Part shown: piece by piece, positions 53,112 through 61,756 of the stretch
Layout of the letters: every line of letters begins with the position of its first letter
Numbering within the stretch: position 1 is the first letter of the stretch
Origin: a virus
Strand: one strand, 5' to 3'
IMG/VR virus record: IMGVR_UViG_3300030107_007542
Location: 129,779 to 193,778 of that record
Length of the DNA stretch: 64,000 nucleotides
Program-made: the position numbers and the translations under genes
The notes under the pieces: generated by a model
The model's database searches: none
Told to the model about the DNA's origin: nothing
What the model saw: the letters and a program-made list of their open reading frames with translations, nothing else

Positions 53112-53957
53112 TCAGTCCCTCAATCCCCCCCTTCTCGGTGCGGCTGCTCCGGGGAAGGCTTTAATGGTTGCCGGGGGCAATGGCACCTCAGCGGTTATGA
53201 TCCTACTTTTTAAAACTTCATGGTCAATCTGACTAACGGGTGCAATCCAAACAATCTCTTCCAGGGGTACCCGCAACCCAAACCCAAAGCGGCCCACATC
53301 AATACCCGACACACAACCGACGTAGCGACCATGCTGGTCGAACACTCCAGAGCCGGATGATCCAAACCAGGCAAACATGTTACTAACAACCATGTTGTGC
53401 TTTAGAGACGCGATGTATCCTCGAATAGTAAGGAGGTCGTGGTGTGAAGGAAACCCTGTGTAGGTAAGATCCGTCCCGATCAAGCGCTCATCATAGCGGC
53501 CCTGTGGACGGTAGCGAATAGCCGTGCGAGTTTCCATCTCAGGCACGACTAGAAATGCGAGATCTACATCCTGGTCTACAAAAATAACCTTGCCTATGAC
53601 CGTCTCGCCGTCTCGACCATCGATAGCCATCGTGCTCTCGCTCCGGACAACGTGAGCAGCCGTGGCGACAACGCGACGGCCATAGGCGACCATGTAGGTT
53701 CCCGAACCGTGACCGCCTTCCAAAAGTGAGCGCACTTTTACGGCAGCCTTACGGGCTCGCTGTTCTGATAATGTAAGATTGGGTACGTCGAATACTTCAA
53801 AAACTTCCCCAAGAACGCTCTTGACTTCGACGGTTTGTTGTGTGTGAATGATGTCCAGGTCAACTTCGCTGGACGATGATGCAGGCAATACAGGGCTATT
53901 ACAACTTACTAAAAGTAAAGAAGCCAGTACTATAAAGTTTTTACTCCACCTTGGCAC
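53112..53957 (-). CDS. Trypsin-like serine protease lipoprotein
   Basis: 281 aa. The N-terminus WSKNFIVLASLLLVSCNSPV is a lipoprotein signal (Cys19). VVATAAHVV gives the catalytic His, QDVDLAFLVV the Asp and FAWFGSSGSGVFDQHGRYVG the Ser (G-x-S-G-S-G), the full S1/DegP-like triad, with no PDZ domain visible. It should act in the periplasm or at the surface. Four bases before the VWA lipoprotein gene in the same direction, suggesting a two-protein envelope module. Confidence 0.88.
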   Translation of the reverse strand: MPRWSKNFIVLASLLLVSCNSPVLPASSSSEVDLDIIHTQQTVEVKSVLGEVFEVFDVPNLTLSEQRARKAAVKVRSLLEGGHGSGTYMVAYGRRVVATAAHVVRSESTMAIDGRDGETVIGKVIFVDQDVDLAFLVVPEMETRTAIRYRPQGRYDERLIGTDLTYTGFPSHHDLLTIRGYIASLKHNMVVSNMFAWFGSSGSGVFDQHGRYVGCVSGIDVGRFGFGLRVPLEEIVWIAPVSQIDHEVLKSRIITAEVPLPPATIKAFPGAAAPRRGGLRD

Positions 53958-54131
53958 GAATTCTCCTCCGTGTTAGGCTATTTCATCACTATCTCAACGT
54001 ATATTTACCTGCAAACTCCTTATGGGACGCAAAATTTAGCATACTACCTGAGTCCTTTCTAACCCATTAATCTATAAGTAACTAGAAGGCCAAAGAGCTT
54101 TGACGGGTAGAGGGATGATTTTATTCTGTTT

Positions 54132-55775
54132 TTATTGAATTATTTTGGACCAGCGCTGTATAATGCGCTGCTCTTGGAGGGGGAGATCCATCTGTCCTGA
54201 GCGGTCTCGCTCTTCCTCTGCGTCGATCTCTCCCGCCAGGTCACGGTAAACGCCGTACTCCTCTAGTCTCTTCTGGACTCTCTCGTGGAACCCGTTATAA
54301 TCGAACTCTTGCTCTGGGGACGCGGCGGTGGTACTTACCAGCAATGCCGAGACATCCTGCATCTCGTCCAAGAACACGGTGAGGCGCCCTAGTTCAGCCT
54401 TCACCTCTTCTGCGTCCTCGGTGTCGGTGGGTTCAAAGTTGTCTTCCCAAACCATCTCGACGCGGATCATCGCTGCTTGTGAATCCTGCACGCCCTTTGC
54501 AAATACATCGACGGTGGTAATGCGAGGGTTAGGATAGAGAGTGTCGTCGGCAATGCTCTGTGCATCCTGCCGGATCTCCCAGCGCAAGCGGTTGGTGTCT
54601 TCGTCTACAATGATATCCTTGACCGGCCAGAAGGCTTGGTGGAGCACTTTAAAGTTCACGGATTCATCCCCTAGCGAGGGCCAATCAACTTCCTGAGATG
54701 TTTGACTGTCCGACTCCATCGTGGGGGCGAACTGCTCCAGTAACTCGGTGGCTTCATCAACCCATGAGTCCTCGAACTTAACATCTGGATGCTTCTCTTT
54801 GAGATATTCACGCATCTCAAAGAAGCCTACACCGTCGGAACTATGCATTCCTGTTTCCAGGATTCTCTTTACATCTGCATTCTCAATGAACCAATCAATA
54901 TAGGTCCAGAGGTCTTTCTTTGGTGCCTCGTTAGCTTTCCCTTTGATCTGATAGACGTTGCGATCTTCGTCCATCTCTAGGGTGACCATCGGTTTGATCT
55001 CGCGACGCTTCTCTCCGCTGCGAAGGGAATAGAGTTGCCCTCGATCGCCTCGACCACAGTGTCCCATCTTCTTTCCTTCAAAGTCGCATGCGTGGCTCTG
55101 GATGTCGTACCAGAAGTATCCGTTATCAAAGGTGTGGAGCACTTGGTCTTCTGCTTTCGCGGGGTTGGCCAAAGTATCTTTGGCTATTTGGCTAGCAATA
55201 CGGAGTGCTCGATCTGGCTCTTGGCGGGCTGCGACAATCTCTTCGCGGAGTTCATCGTAGAAGGCAGGATCTTCAGCCAGCAGCTGCATAATGGGAACAA
55301 AGTATCCCTTCAGTGCTCGAACCCCCTGGACTGTTCTGTATTCTAAATACGAATCTAATTGTTTAATCATGGCGTCGGGGGCGCGGCGCTTTGTCAGCAT
55401 CTTCCGGGCGCTCTTCCTCAGAGCTTTGAGGTCCCCAAGACTGGGGAGCCCTCGATGGCCCGTGTGATCGATATACCACTCATTGAAGAAGCCAACGGCA
55501 TTAGCCCAATCTTCCTCTGCTTCGGGAGTGGCTGGCCAGTTGCCGCGGCCGATGATATCTTCAATGATCGTCTTGTGCACGCCGGGGTCATAGAGGTTTC
55601 GACTCTTCATCGCTTTGATAAGAGTACCAATCCAAGTCAGTTGCTTGTTGGTGACGGGTCCGTAGTGTTCGTTAGTTCCGCGCAGATACTTTGCAACTTC
55701 AGGAGGAAGACCGATATCCTCGATCCCCTCCTGAAGCACATAGTCTTTCCATTTATTTGATTGACGCAGATACAT
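54132..55775 (-). CDS. PcfJ-like protein with packaging-type N-terminus
   Basis: 547 aa from ATG 55775 (MYLRQSNKWKDYVLQEGIED). KMGHCGRGDRGQLYSLRSGE then REIKPMVTLEMDEDRNVYQI and KGKANEAPKKDLW (about residues 235-290) is the PcfJ core: H-C, Y-S-L-R, T-L-E, Q-I-K-G-K-x-N-x-x-P. The rest is helical and acidic. PcfJ proteins occur on conjugative plasmids and phages; function unknown. The start signal Y-V-L-Q-E-G suggests head packaging. CAACTA/TAGTTG palindrome lies just upstream. Confidence 0.7.
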   Translation of the reverse strand: MYLRQSNKWKDYVLQEGIEDIGLPPEVAKYLRGTNEHYGPVTNKQLTWIGTLIKAMKSRNLYDPGVHKTIIEDIIGRGNWPATPEAEEDWANAVGFFNEWYIDHTGHRGLPSLGDLKALRKSARKMLTKRRAPDAMIKQLDSYLEYRTVQGVRALKGYFVPIMQLLAEDPAFYDELREEIVAARQEPDRALRIASQIAKDTLANPAKAEDQVLHTFDNGYFWYDIQSHACDFEGKKMGHCGRGDRGQLYSLRSGEKRREIKPMVTLEMDEDRNVYQIKGKANEAPKKDLWTYIDWFIENADVKRILETGMHSSDGVGFFEMREYLKEKHPDVKFEDSWVDEATELLEQFAPTMESDSQTSQEVDWPSLGDESVNFKVLHQAFWPVKDIIVDEDTNRLRWEIRQDAQSIADDTLYPNPRITTVDVFAKGVQDSQAAMIRVEMVWEDNFEPTDTEDAEEVKAELGRLTVFLDEMQDVSALLVSTTAASPEQEFDYNGFHERVQKRLEEYGVYRDLAGEIDAEEERDRSGQMDLPLQEQRIIQRWSKIIQ

Positions 55776-55797
55776 CAACTATAAATAGTTGTGTAAT

Positions 55798-56208
55798 TTA
55801 CTTAATGTCAATTTCAATGGAGTTGGACACAGGGGCTTCGCGGGGAACGAAGAGGGAAAGAATGCCCTGCTTGTAGTCGGCGCGGATGGAGGTCGGGTCC
55901 ACATCAGACGGGAGCTTCCAAAACCGGGTGAACGAACGATAATAAACTCGCTCGGTCTTATCAGTATTCTCGTTATCATAAGAAACATGAAGCTGGTTGT
56001 TTTCAACCTTCACACTCATGTCGCTCTTGTCGAGACCCGGAGCAACGATATCAATACGATACTCCTCATCAGTGGTGGACACGTTAGTGCGCACCGAATA
56101 ATCATCAATCACAGCCGAGGTGGGTGTGCTGAAAAAGTCCTCACCGAACAGGGTGTCGATCAGGTTGCGCTGGTTTCGCAGCAGGTTGTTACTAAGAACG
56201 GGGTACAT
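55798..56208 (-). CDS. Small heat shock protein (Hsp20/IbpA type)
   Basis: 136 aa. YRIDIVAPGLDKSDMSVKVE and NNQLHVSYDNE, RFWKLPSDVDPTSIRADYKQ then GILSLFVPRE form the alpha-crystallin domain with the terminal G-I-L-x-L motif. ATP-independent holdase preventing aggregation. T4-like cyanophages often carry an Hsp20. Own promoter at 56251 and a leader with SD AAGGAG. Confidence 0.93.
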   Translation of the reverse strand: MYPVLSNNLLRNQRNLIDTLFGEDFFSTPTSAVIDDYSVRTNVSTTDEEYRIDIVAPGLDKSDMSVKVENNQLHVSYDNENTDKTERVYYRSFTRFWKLPSDVDPTSIRADYKQGILSLFVPREAPVSNSIEIDIK

Positions 56209-56250
56209 ATTTTTCTCCTTAAATGGTAAGCTGTACCGCTTACAATGTGT

Positions 56251-56278
56251 ATTATAACACCGGAGATTTACTTGTCAA
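56251..56278 (-). promoter_or_regulatory. Sigma-70-type promoter of the Hsp20 gene
   Basis: Minus strand TTGACA, 16-bp spacer, perfect TATAAT. Confidence 0.92.
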
Positions 56279-56282
56279 GTAA

Positions 56283-56684
56283 TTATTTTTCGCTTTGTGG
56301 CCAGCTAGAAGGAAGTTGGGTGATGCGACGATAGTCATCTTCTAGGCGAACCGAATCTTGAGGGCCAGCGTCCGACAACTCAAGCAACACAACAGGGCCT
56401 TCGTCAGCACAAAAACGATGAATGGTATTACAATCCAAAAAATAAGCCTCGGGGGCCTGGAGTTGTACTACCTCTACCTCTCCTCCATGAGTATGAGGTC
56501 CAACCTCTAGAGTGAGTGCGCCTTCCAAAATACGAATACGATGGCGTTTTACTTTATGATACTTCCGGGAAAGACGATGCCCTCCCTTAATGGTGAGAAT
56601 CTTGCCGACGCTATGGTGGTTCTCAGCCCACACCTCCTCCGTGCCCCATGGCTTTATCCTAACGCGTGTTGATTTTTGTCCCAT
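56283..56684 (-). CDS. Cupin, mannose-6-phosphate isomerase type II-like
   Basis: 133 aa. RIKPWGTEEVWAENHHSVGK, ILTIKGGHRLSRKYHKVKRH, RIRILEGALTLEVGPHTHGG, then YFLDCNTIHRFCADEG are cupin strands with metal-binding His/Glu positions. The K-P-W-G-x-E-E-x-W start is that of the isomerase domain of GDP-mannose pyrophosphorylase-type enzymes. It could supply mannose-6-phosphate to the phosphomannomutase at 50835. Confidence 0.85.
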   Translation of the reverse strand: MGQKSTRVRIKPWGTEEVWAENHHSVGKILTIKGGHRLSRKYHKVKRHRIRILEGALTLEVGPHTHGGEVEVVQLQAPEAYFLDCNTIHRFCADEGPVVLLELSDAGPQDSVRLEDDYRRITQLPSSWPQSEK

Positions 56685-56690
56685 TCTCTT

Positions 56691-56999
56691 CTAACCTTTC
56701 AATAGGGTTCCTTTTTCATGACTCAGTTTTTTGGCCACTGTGTTCAAATCTCCCACCACCACATATACTTCCTGTACGCCGCCGGTAAGCGTTGTAACAG
56801 CTGTGAACTCATGTTGCTCATTTAATTGTGAAGGGAGTTGACCTTCGCTGAGGAGACGATCATAACCCGTTGCCCGCCTCAGATTAACAACATGTGTTTC
56901 ATTAATCCACAACTCCTCTAGTGTAAAGCGCGGGGAAGCGGTGCGTTCGTGACGATAATTAAATTCTGTACCATTTACTACTTCTATAAGTCTTACCAT
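56691..56999 (-). CDS. Small protein of unknown function
   Basis: 102 aa: MVRLIEVVNGTEFNYRHERT, RFTLEELWINETHVVNLRRA and EFTAVTTLTGGVQEVYVVVG. Beta-rich; the L-E-E-x-W-I-N-x-x-x-V-V core recalls small proteins I associate with marine phages. Function unknown. Confidence 0.55.
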   Translation of the reverse strand: MVRLIEVVNGTEFNYRHERTASPRFTLEELWINETHVVNLRRATGYDRLLSEGQLPSQLNEQHEFTAVTTLTGGVQEVYVVVGDLNTVAKKLSHEKGTLLKG

Positions 57000-57008
57000 G
57001 ATATATCC

Positions 57009-57251
57009 TTACTGTTCGATGGGATAGAGGTGATCATTGCGTACGGCCCAAAAGGCGCCGTCGCACAGCACGCGAGTATAAGAACCCGCAGACGAAACCT
57101 CAGTAATAACCCCCACCTTGGGGCCCTGAGTTACCTCAACCCGCAGAGGGATAGTGAGCTGAGGATCATCTGTGATGGCTTGATCACAATCTATAAGTTC
57201 AACTGCTTGTGGAATGTGGACCAAGTCGCCCACCTGACAACGAGATGTCAT
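57009..57251 (-). CDS. GDLV-family protein
   Basis: 80 aa: MTSRCQVGDLVHIPQAVELI, then PLRVEVTQGPKVGVITEVSS and RVLCDGAFWAVRNDHLYPIE. Has V-G-D-L-V, V-G-V-I and F-W-A-V strands. Overlaps the upstream stop by 4 bases; a family outlier among the late-type genes. Confidence 0.75.
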   Translation of the reverse strand: MTSRCQVGDLVHIPQAVELIDCDQAITDDPQLTIPLRVEVTQGPKVGVITEVSSAGSYTRVLCDGAFWAVRNDHLYPIEQ

Positions 57252-57550
57252 TCTTCGGGGCTCTCTGCTGCGGCTTCTTCAACCTCAGCACTGGCTGCAT
57301 ACCCCTCAAGCCAGCGAGTCATTTCGTGAAGGCGCACGTCCACCTTAAGGAGTGCGCGCCGAAACTTGGCGATCTTATCCAGAAGTGCCGCGGTATCAAC
57401 CTCGTCGTCCTCTGTGTTCTCTAGGTCTCGTTGGATGGCTTGAAATAAGTCTACCATCACCTGCAAATCCGGGCCGCGGTGGCCAAGGAGCTTAGAAAGC
57501 TCCGGATGAAAATCTTCCTCGTCAATTGTGAATGTTAACGAAACTGTCAT
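57248..57550 (-). CDS. Helical protein of unknown function
   Basis: 100 aa: MTVSLTFTIDEEDFHPELSK, DLQVMVDLFQAIQRDLENTE and FRRALLKVDVRLHEMTRWLE, with an acidic end. No family recognised. Confidence 0.55.
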   Translation of the reverse strand: MTVSLTFTIDEEDFHPELSKLLGHRGPDLQVMVDLFQAIQRDLENTEDDEVDTAALLDKIAKFRRALLKVDVRLHEMTRWLEGYAASAEVEEAAAESPEE

Positions 57551-57568
57551 TTTACTCTTCCTTTTCTA

Positions 57569-57862
57569 CTAAAATAGGGACGCCCACACCGTTTGAACCA
57601 ATAGACCAAGAGTGGATACGACGACGACCCACAAAACTTTAGTGTTGGTATCTTTCCACCTCTCGACTGCTTGTAAACGATTATCTAACTCCCTCAATCG
57701 AGCATACAAGCCCTGATCAGGATTGTATACTGCTTCTTTAATTTTTGCAATGTTCTCGGCTAACTCTTCCTGCTTGTCTAAGATTATCTGCATTTTAGCA
57801 GATATCTCAGCCATCATTAAAGCTAATTTCCCTTCTTCGTCCATGGGGGCGCCCTCCGACAT
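57569..57862 (-). CDS. Tail-anchored coiled-coil membrane protein
   Basis: 97 aa. A coiled coil (MMAEISAKMQIILDKQEELA then ENIAKIKEAV, later RELDNRLQAVERWKD) ends in one C-terminal transmembrane helix (VLWVVVVSTLGLLVQTVWAS). This layout matches holin/XhlA-type phage proteins, so it is a second holin candidate. Confidence 0.6.
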   Translation of the reverse strand: MSEGAPMDEEGKLALMMAEISAKMQIILDKQEELAENIAKIKEAVYNPDQGLYARLRELDNRLQAVERWKDTNTKVLWVVVVSTLGLLVQTVWASLF

Positions 57863-57874
57863 TTCTAAATAGCC

Positions 57875-59446
57875 TTAAATTTCTATAATTGCATGTGAAG
57901 TGGTAATTAAAGTGCCCGCCGCTGATGCAGCATTTTGGAGAGCAGTCCTCGTTACCTTCAAAGGATCAATGATTCCAGCTTCATACATATCTACCATGCA
58001 AAAGTCTCGAAAATTGTGGCCGCAATTTTCTTCGGCGTTTCGGATTTGAGACTCAATAAGATCTGGGGACAGGCCACAGTTCGTCGCCATCTGTCGCAGG
58101 GGCGCAGCAGAAGCTGCCTGCACAATATCCACCCCATACTGCTGATCCTCATTCTCCACCGTCACATTAAGACTTTCACTAGCTCGGAGTAGGGCGACAC
58201 CTCCGCCTGGAAGGGTACCCTCCTGTTGTGCCGACCGGACGGCTTCCAAAGCATCTTCAATGCGGTGCTTCTTTTCAATCATTTCCACATCCGTTGCGGC
58301 GCCGACGTTAATGACTGCAACACCAGCGGCCAACTTGGTAATCCGCTCTTGAATCTTGTCGCAATCATGAAGCTCTTCTGTGTTCTTTAGTTCTACCTTT
58401 AATAGTTCAATGCGACGATCGATTTCCTCCGCATCCCCCTTGCCGCCGATGACGGTTGTGTTAAACTTGGTAATGTCAATGGACCGGCACTGACCAAAGT
58501 GCTGCAACTTAACATCGCGCAATCGAATCGTAGAGTCACTTGAAATAAACTCTGCCCCTGTCGACAAAGCCAAGTCGGCAAGCATCTGCTTACGTCGTTC
58601 TCCATAGAAAGGAGCCTTGACGGCTGCGATCTTCATAGAGCCGCGCACGGTGTTCATGATAAGAGCAGCGAGAGCTTGACCCTCGATCTCTTCGGCTACA
58701 ATCACGAGCGGTCGTGCGTCTCTGGCAACCAGTTCTAGGGCCGGGAGAATCTGTTCAACACTGTCGATCTTTTGGTCTGTAATTAGAAGCAACGGGGCGT
58801 CATAGTGACAGGCTGCCCTCCGCTCATCAGTTACAAATGCGTTGGCTGCATAGCCAGCCTCTAAACGAAACCCCTCAATCACATCGAGGCTTGTATCTAC
58901 TACTTTAGATTCCTCAATTGTGATGGCGCCGTCTTTGCCAGCTTTATCAACAGCTGTTGCCACCAGCTTACCTATTGTAGCATCGTTGTTCGCTGAAATG
59001 GTGGCGATATTTTCAACATCATCAAGAGTCTCCACATGAGAGGCCATGTCCTTAAGATTATTAACAATTTCCTCCACAGCTAAATCAATGCCGCGCTTGA
59101 TTTCAACAGGCGAAGCACCAGCGGTGATGTACCGTTGGGACTGAACGATGATTTCGCGCGCCAAAACGGTAGCCGTGGTGGTGCCATCGCCGGCCATACT
59201 ATTGGTCTGAGCAGTCGCCTGCTTCAGAATCTGTGCGGCGGCGTTTTCAAATTCATCGTCTACATGAACGAATTCACTAACCGTTACACCATCCTTGGTA
59301 ATGATAGGGTCTTTGCCCTTCTGATGGAGAATAACATTTCGCCCCTTGGGGCCTAGGGTGGCTGCTACATTGTCAGCTAGAATGTTTACTCCGCGTAATA
59401 CTTTTGCATTTAATTCAGTACGAGACTCAAATTTACACTTGGGCAC
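57875..59446 (-). CDS. groEL: GroEL-type chaperonin (Hsp60)
   Basis: 523 aa, near the usual ~545. NILADNVAATLGPKGRNVIL, then ITKDGVTVSEF and AGDGTTTATVLAREI (ATP site), IATISANNDATIGKLV, ITIEESKVVDTSLDVIEGF, INVGAATDVEMIEKK and QEGTLPGGGVALLRA are all present. The C-terminus ends ITTSHAIIEI and lacks the GGM repeat tail. No GroES/gp31 gene lies in the window. T4 encodes only a co-chaperonin; full GroEL genes are found mainly in large phages and assist capsid or enzyme folding. Own promoter at 59473. Confidence 0.95.
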   Translation of the reverse strand: MPKCKFESRTELNAKVLRGVNILADNVAATLGPKGRNVILHQKGKDPIITKDGVTVSEFVHVDDEFENAAAQILKQATAQTNSMAGDGTTTATVLAREIIVQSQRYITAGASPVEIKRGIDLAVEEIVNNLKDMASHVETLDDVENIATISANNDATIGKLVATAVDKAGKDGAITIEESKVVDTSLDVIEGFRLEAGYAANAFVTDERRAACHYDAPLLLITDQKIDSVEQILPALELVARDARPLVIVAEEIEGQALAALIMNTVRGSMKIAAVKAPFYGERRKQMLADLALSTGAEFISSDSTIRLRDVKLQHFGQCRSIDITKFNTTVIGGKGDAEEIDRRIELLKVELKNTEELHDCDKIQERITKLAAGVAVINVGAATDVEMIEKKHRIEDALEAVRSAQQEGTLPGGGVALLRASESLNVTVENEDQQYGVDIVQAASAAPLRQMATNCGLSPDLIESQIRNAEENCGHNFRDFCMVDMYEAGIIDPLKVTRTALQNAASAAGTLITTSHAIIEI

Positions 59447-59472
59447 ACGTCACCTCTCTTTCAGTTATGTTT

Positions 59473-59500
59473 ATTATAACACACAAGTTTGAAATGTCAA
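59473..59500 (-). promoter_or_regulatory. Sigma-70-type promoter of the chaperonin gene
   Basis: Minus strand TTGACA, 16-bp spacer, perfect TATAAT. Confidence 0.92.
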
Positions 59501-59509
59501 ACTATTTTA

Positions 59510-61114
59510 TTATTCTTCGTGGATACGATGCCGCGGAGTCAGACGGATAGGTTCTTCACCACTGTAGGTGTCCTGATCGAAGGAATCAATAGTTCCGTCA
59601 TCATCAGAGTCCCTCAGGGAAGGTCCGATGCGAGCGTCAACAACTGTCTTAAGAGTTTCTGCATTCTCTATAGCATCCTTCCCGGCTGCGGATCGTTGCT
59701 TAACATCATTTTCTTTACACTCTTCTGAGGTGCCGCCGGGGTCGCCGCAATCAATTAAGAAAAACTTAGCTACATTCCCTACCAACGCACTTAAGGCATT
59801 AAACATCGCAGTTAAGTCGCCGCCAATTTGCTCGGCAGCTTTTTGAAATGCCCTCGTCATGAGCTTAGGCTCGATGCTGATCGTTCCCAGGTCCTCTGCC
59901 GTCTTTGCAATCGCTTCGTAAGATGCGCTGATTTCAAACTGCTTATTTTTGACATACCCTACTGCGCCTTTTGGCGCAAACTCCGGCTGCTGGCTGGACT
60001 TGCCTTGCGCCATCTTCCAGAACTCCTTCATCGTACCGTTCTGCAAAGCCTCTTGCCACAGGCTATACCAAGCAGCATAAGTGTCAGGGTCGCCCCAAAG
60101 ATGTTCCGCATTCGCTGACAACTGAGCCCCCGGTCCTGCTGCAGCTGGAGCGTAAACTGCCTTCTGTACGACGACCTGCACCACGTCGCCGGCTGGGAGG
60201 CGGCCGCGAAGGGGATTACCCTCGGCGTCTAGGATTTGAGAAACCTTGGAGCCCGCAATGTATTCGCGCTGGGCCCACTCTTCCGTCTTCCGTAGGGCGT
60301 TTTTGAGCTTCCCCACTGCTATGTCTTGCGGCAATTCGTACGGCCACACATCCTCTTCGAATTCTTTAATTCGCTTGGGGTGTCCAATATACTCGAAAAA
60401 CGTTTCCTCTGAAATTGGGAACTGCATAAACTTCATCTCGGTTTTCACCTTCTCGTCGCCAAGCTTGCGAATCACCACATAAATCATAGATTGTCCAGGG
60501 TTCTTCGCGAAATGATCAACAAGATCGGTAAAGCTTCCGCCTACCTGGCCGTCCTCGCGCAAAATCTTCAGACTAACCCGCTGTGTCTCGCGGCCCGGGA
60601 TTTGGTCTAGCTTTACATCGGCAATATCCCCTTCCTCCGTGTGCACCTGGACAGATCTGCCTCCGAACATCGCCGCAAGGAACGGCTCCCACAAGAAACC
60701 GGCAACCGAAGCATTAAATTCTCTAAGCATGTATGAAAAAGTCTGGAGGAACATCGCGTACGATAAAGCCTCAGCAACAGTTCCCGAGCCAGCCGCGGAG
60801 TCAGGATCTTTAATCCATGTTTCAAGAAGCTTAATCTTGTCTCCTAAACTAGCGCCGCTGCCACCAATCTTAGACATCCATAGCTCGAAGATCTCGCGGT
60901 CGCGGCTTTCTTCATCAGCCGTGTACTGTCCCACGCTTTGCTCGGCAGGAACCAGAATAGGAAAGCGGAGTACCCTTTCTTCACGCTCCTTTGAAGGCGC
61001 TGGGCCGCGGGGGTTCTTCTCGCCCTCCAGTAAAAACTGCAGCACTTCATTTATTAGCCTACTGTTCTTGTCTTCTTTCTTGTAGAAGTTCTCTACCAAT
61101 GTATCAAGATTCAT
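59510..61114 (-). CDS. Large protein with nuclease-like core and packaging-type N-terminus
   Basis: 534 aa. It starts MNLDTLVENFYKKEDKNSRL and reaches VLQFLLEGEKNPRG, a possible L-L-E-G cleavage site. GFLWEPFLAAMFGGRSVQVH, DIADVKLDQIP and QRVSLKILRE resemble a PD-(D/E)XK core (E, D, x-L-K). The remainder is helical, ending FDQDTYSGEEPIRLTPRHRI. The nuclease suggestion is weak. Probably a virion protein by its N-terminus and operon position next to ClpP. Confidence 0.55.
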   Translation of the reverse strand: MNLDTLVENFYKKEDKNSRLINEVLQFLLEGEKNPRGPAPSKEREERVLRFPILVPAEQSVGQYTADEESRDREIFELWMSKIGGSGASLGDKIKLLETWIKDPDSAAGSGTVAEALSYAMFLQTFSYMLREFNASVAGFLWEPFLAAMFGGRSVQVHTEEGDIADVKLDQIPGRETQRVSLKILREDGQVGGSFTDLVDHFAKNPGQSMIYVVIRKLGDEKVKTEMKFMQFPISEETFFEYIGHPKRIKEFEEDVWPYELPQDIAVGKLKNALRKTEEWAQREYIAGSKVSQILDAEGNPLRGRLPAGDVVQVVVQKAVYAPAAAGPGAQLSANAEHLWGDPDTYAAWYSLWQEALQNGTMKEFWKMAQGKSSQQPEFAPKGAVGYVKNKQFEISASYEAIAKTAEDLGTISIEPKLMTRAFQKAAEQIGGDLTAMFNALSALVGNVAKFFLIDCGDPGGTSEECKENDVKQRSAAGKDAIENAETLKTVVDARIGPSLRDSDDDGTIDSFDQDTYSGEEPIRLTPRHRIHEE

Positions 61115-61141
61115 GGGGTATCCTCGTAAAACTATTACTAA

Positions 61142-61756
61142 TTAGATGATTTCGTCAACAAAACCCATTTCTAATGCTTCCTCAGCAGAGAAATATTCAT
61201 CTGTGTTTTTAGAAAAGATATTGTAAATCTCTCCCACGGTCAGATTGGAGTTGTCGGCGAGCGCCTGTATCATCATCTCTTCGACTTGGGCGGCTTCTTT
61301 ATAAACTGTTTTTAAATTAGGGACGGGGCCCTGCTCGGCTGCAGAGCAGTGGTGAATCATGAGCCGGGTGTTTTTAGAAATGTATCTCTTACCAGGTGTG
61401 CCGGCAGAAAGCAAGACAACAGCGGCGGAAGACACTTTCCCAAAACCATAGGTGCGGATGTCTCGATTCTTTTTAACTATCCGCATCAAGTCATACACCG
61501 CGAACATGTCTCCGACGGATCCTCCGTTGGAAGAAATAAAGAACTCAATGTCATCATCATCTTCAAACTCCTCGGGATCAACATTAAGGATCCTACTATG
61601 GTTGGCTGTAATAAGGGCAAGAGATAACTCTTGCAACGCTCCTTCGTTTACGTCGCCACAGAGGCCCAACAGCGATGGGACTTCTTCGCCATCATATAGT
61701 GTCGAGCCCTCTTCCAATTCCTCCTCGTACTCCATCTCTTCATCTTCTTCACTCAT
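61142..61756 (-). CDS. ClpP-like serine protease
   Basis: 204 aa. IEFFISSNGGSVGDMFAVYD (G-G-S oxyanion region), RTYGFGKVSSAAVVLLSAGT (catalytic Ser in S-S-A-A), NTRLMIHHCSAAEQGPVPNL (catalytic His) and KNTDEYFSAEEALEMGFVDE (Asp) define a ClpP/S14 peptidase. The N-terminus is acidic. In T4-like phages ClpP-like proteins can act as prohead protease or, as here next to chaperones, in proteolysis. No Clp ATPase is in the window. Own internal promoter at 61858. Confidence 0.9.
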   Translation of the reverse strand: MSEEDEEMEYEEELEEGSTLYDGEEVPSLLGLCGDVNEGALQELSLALITANHSRILNVDPEEFEDDDDIEFFISSNGGSVGDMFAVYDLMRIVKKNRDIRTYGFGKVSSAAVVLLSAGTPGKRYISKNTRLMIHHCSAAEQGPVPNLKTVYKEAAQVEEMMIQALADNSNLTVGEIYNIFSKNTDEYFSAEEALEMGFVDEII

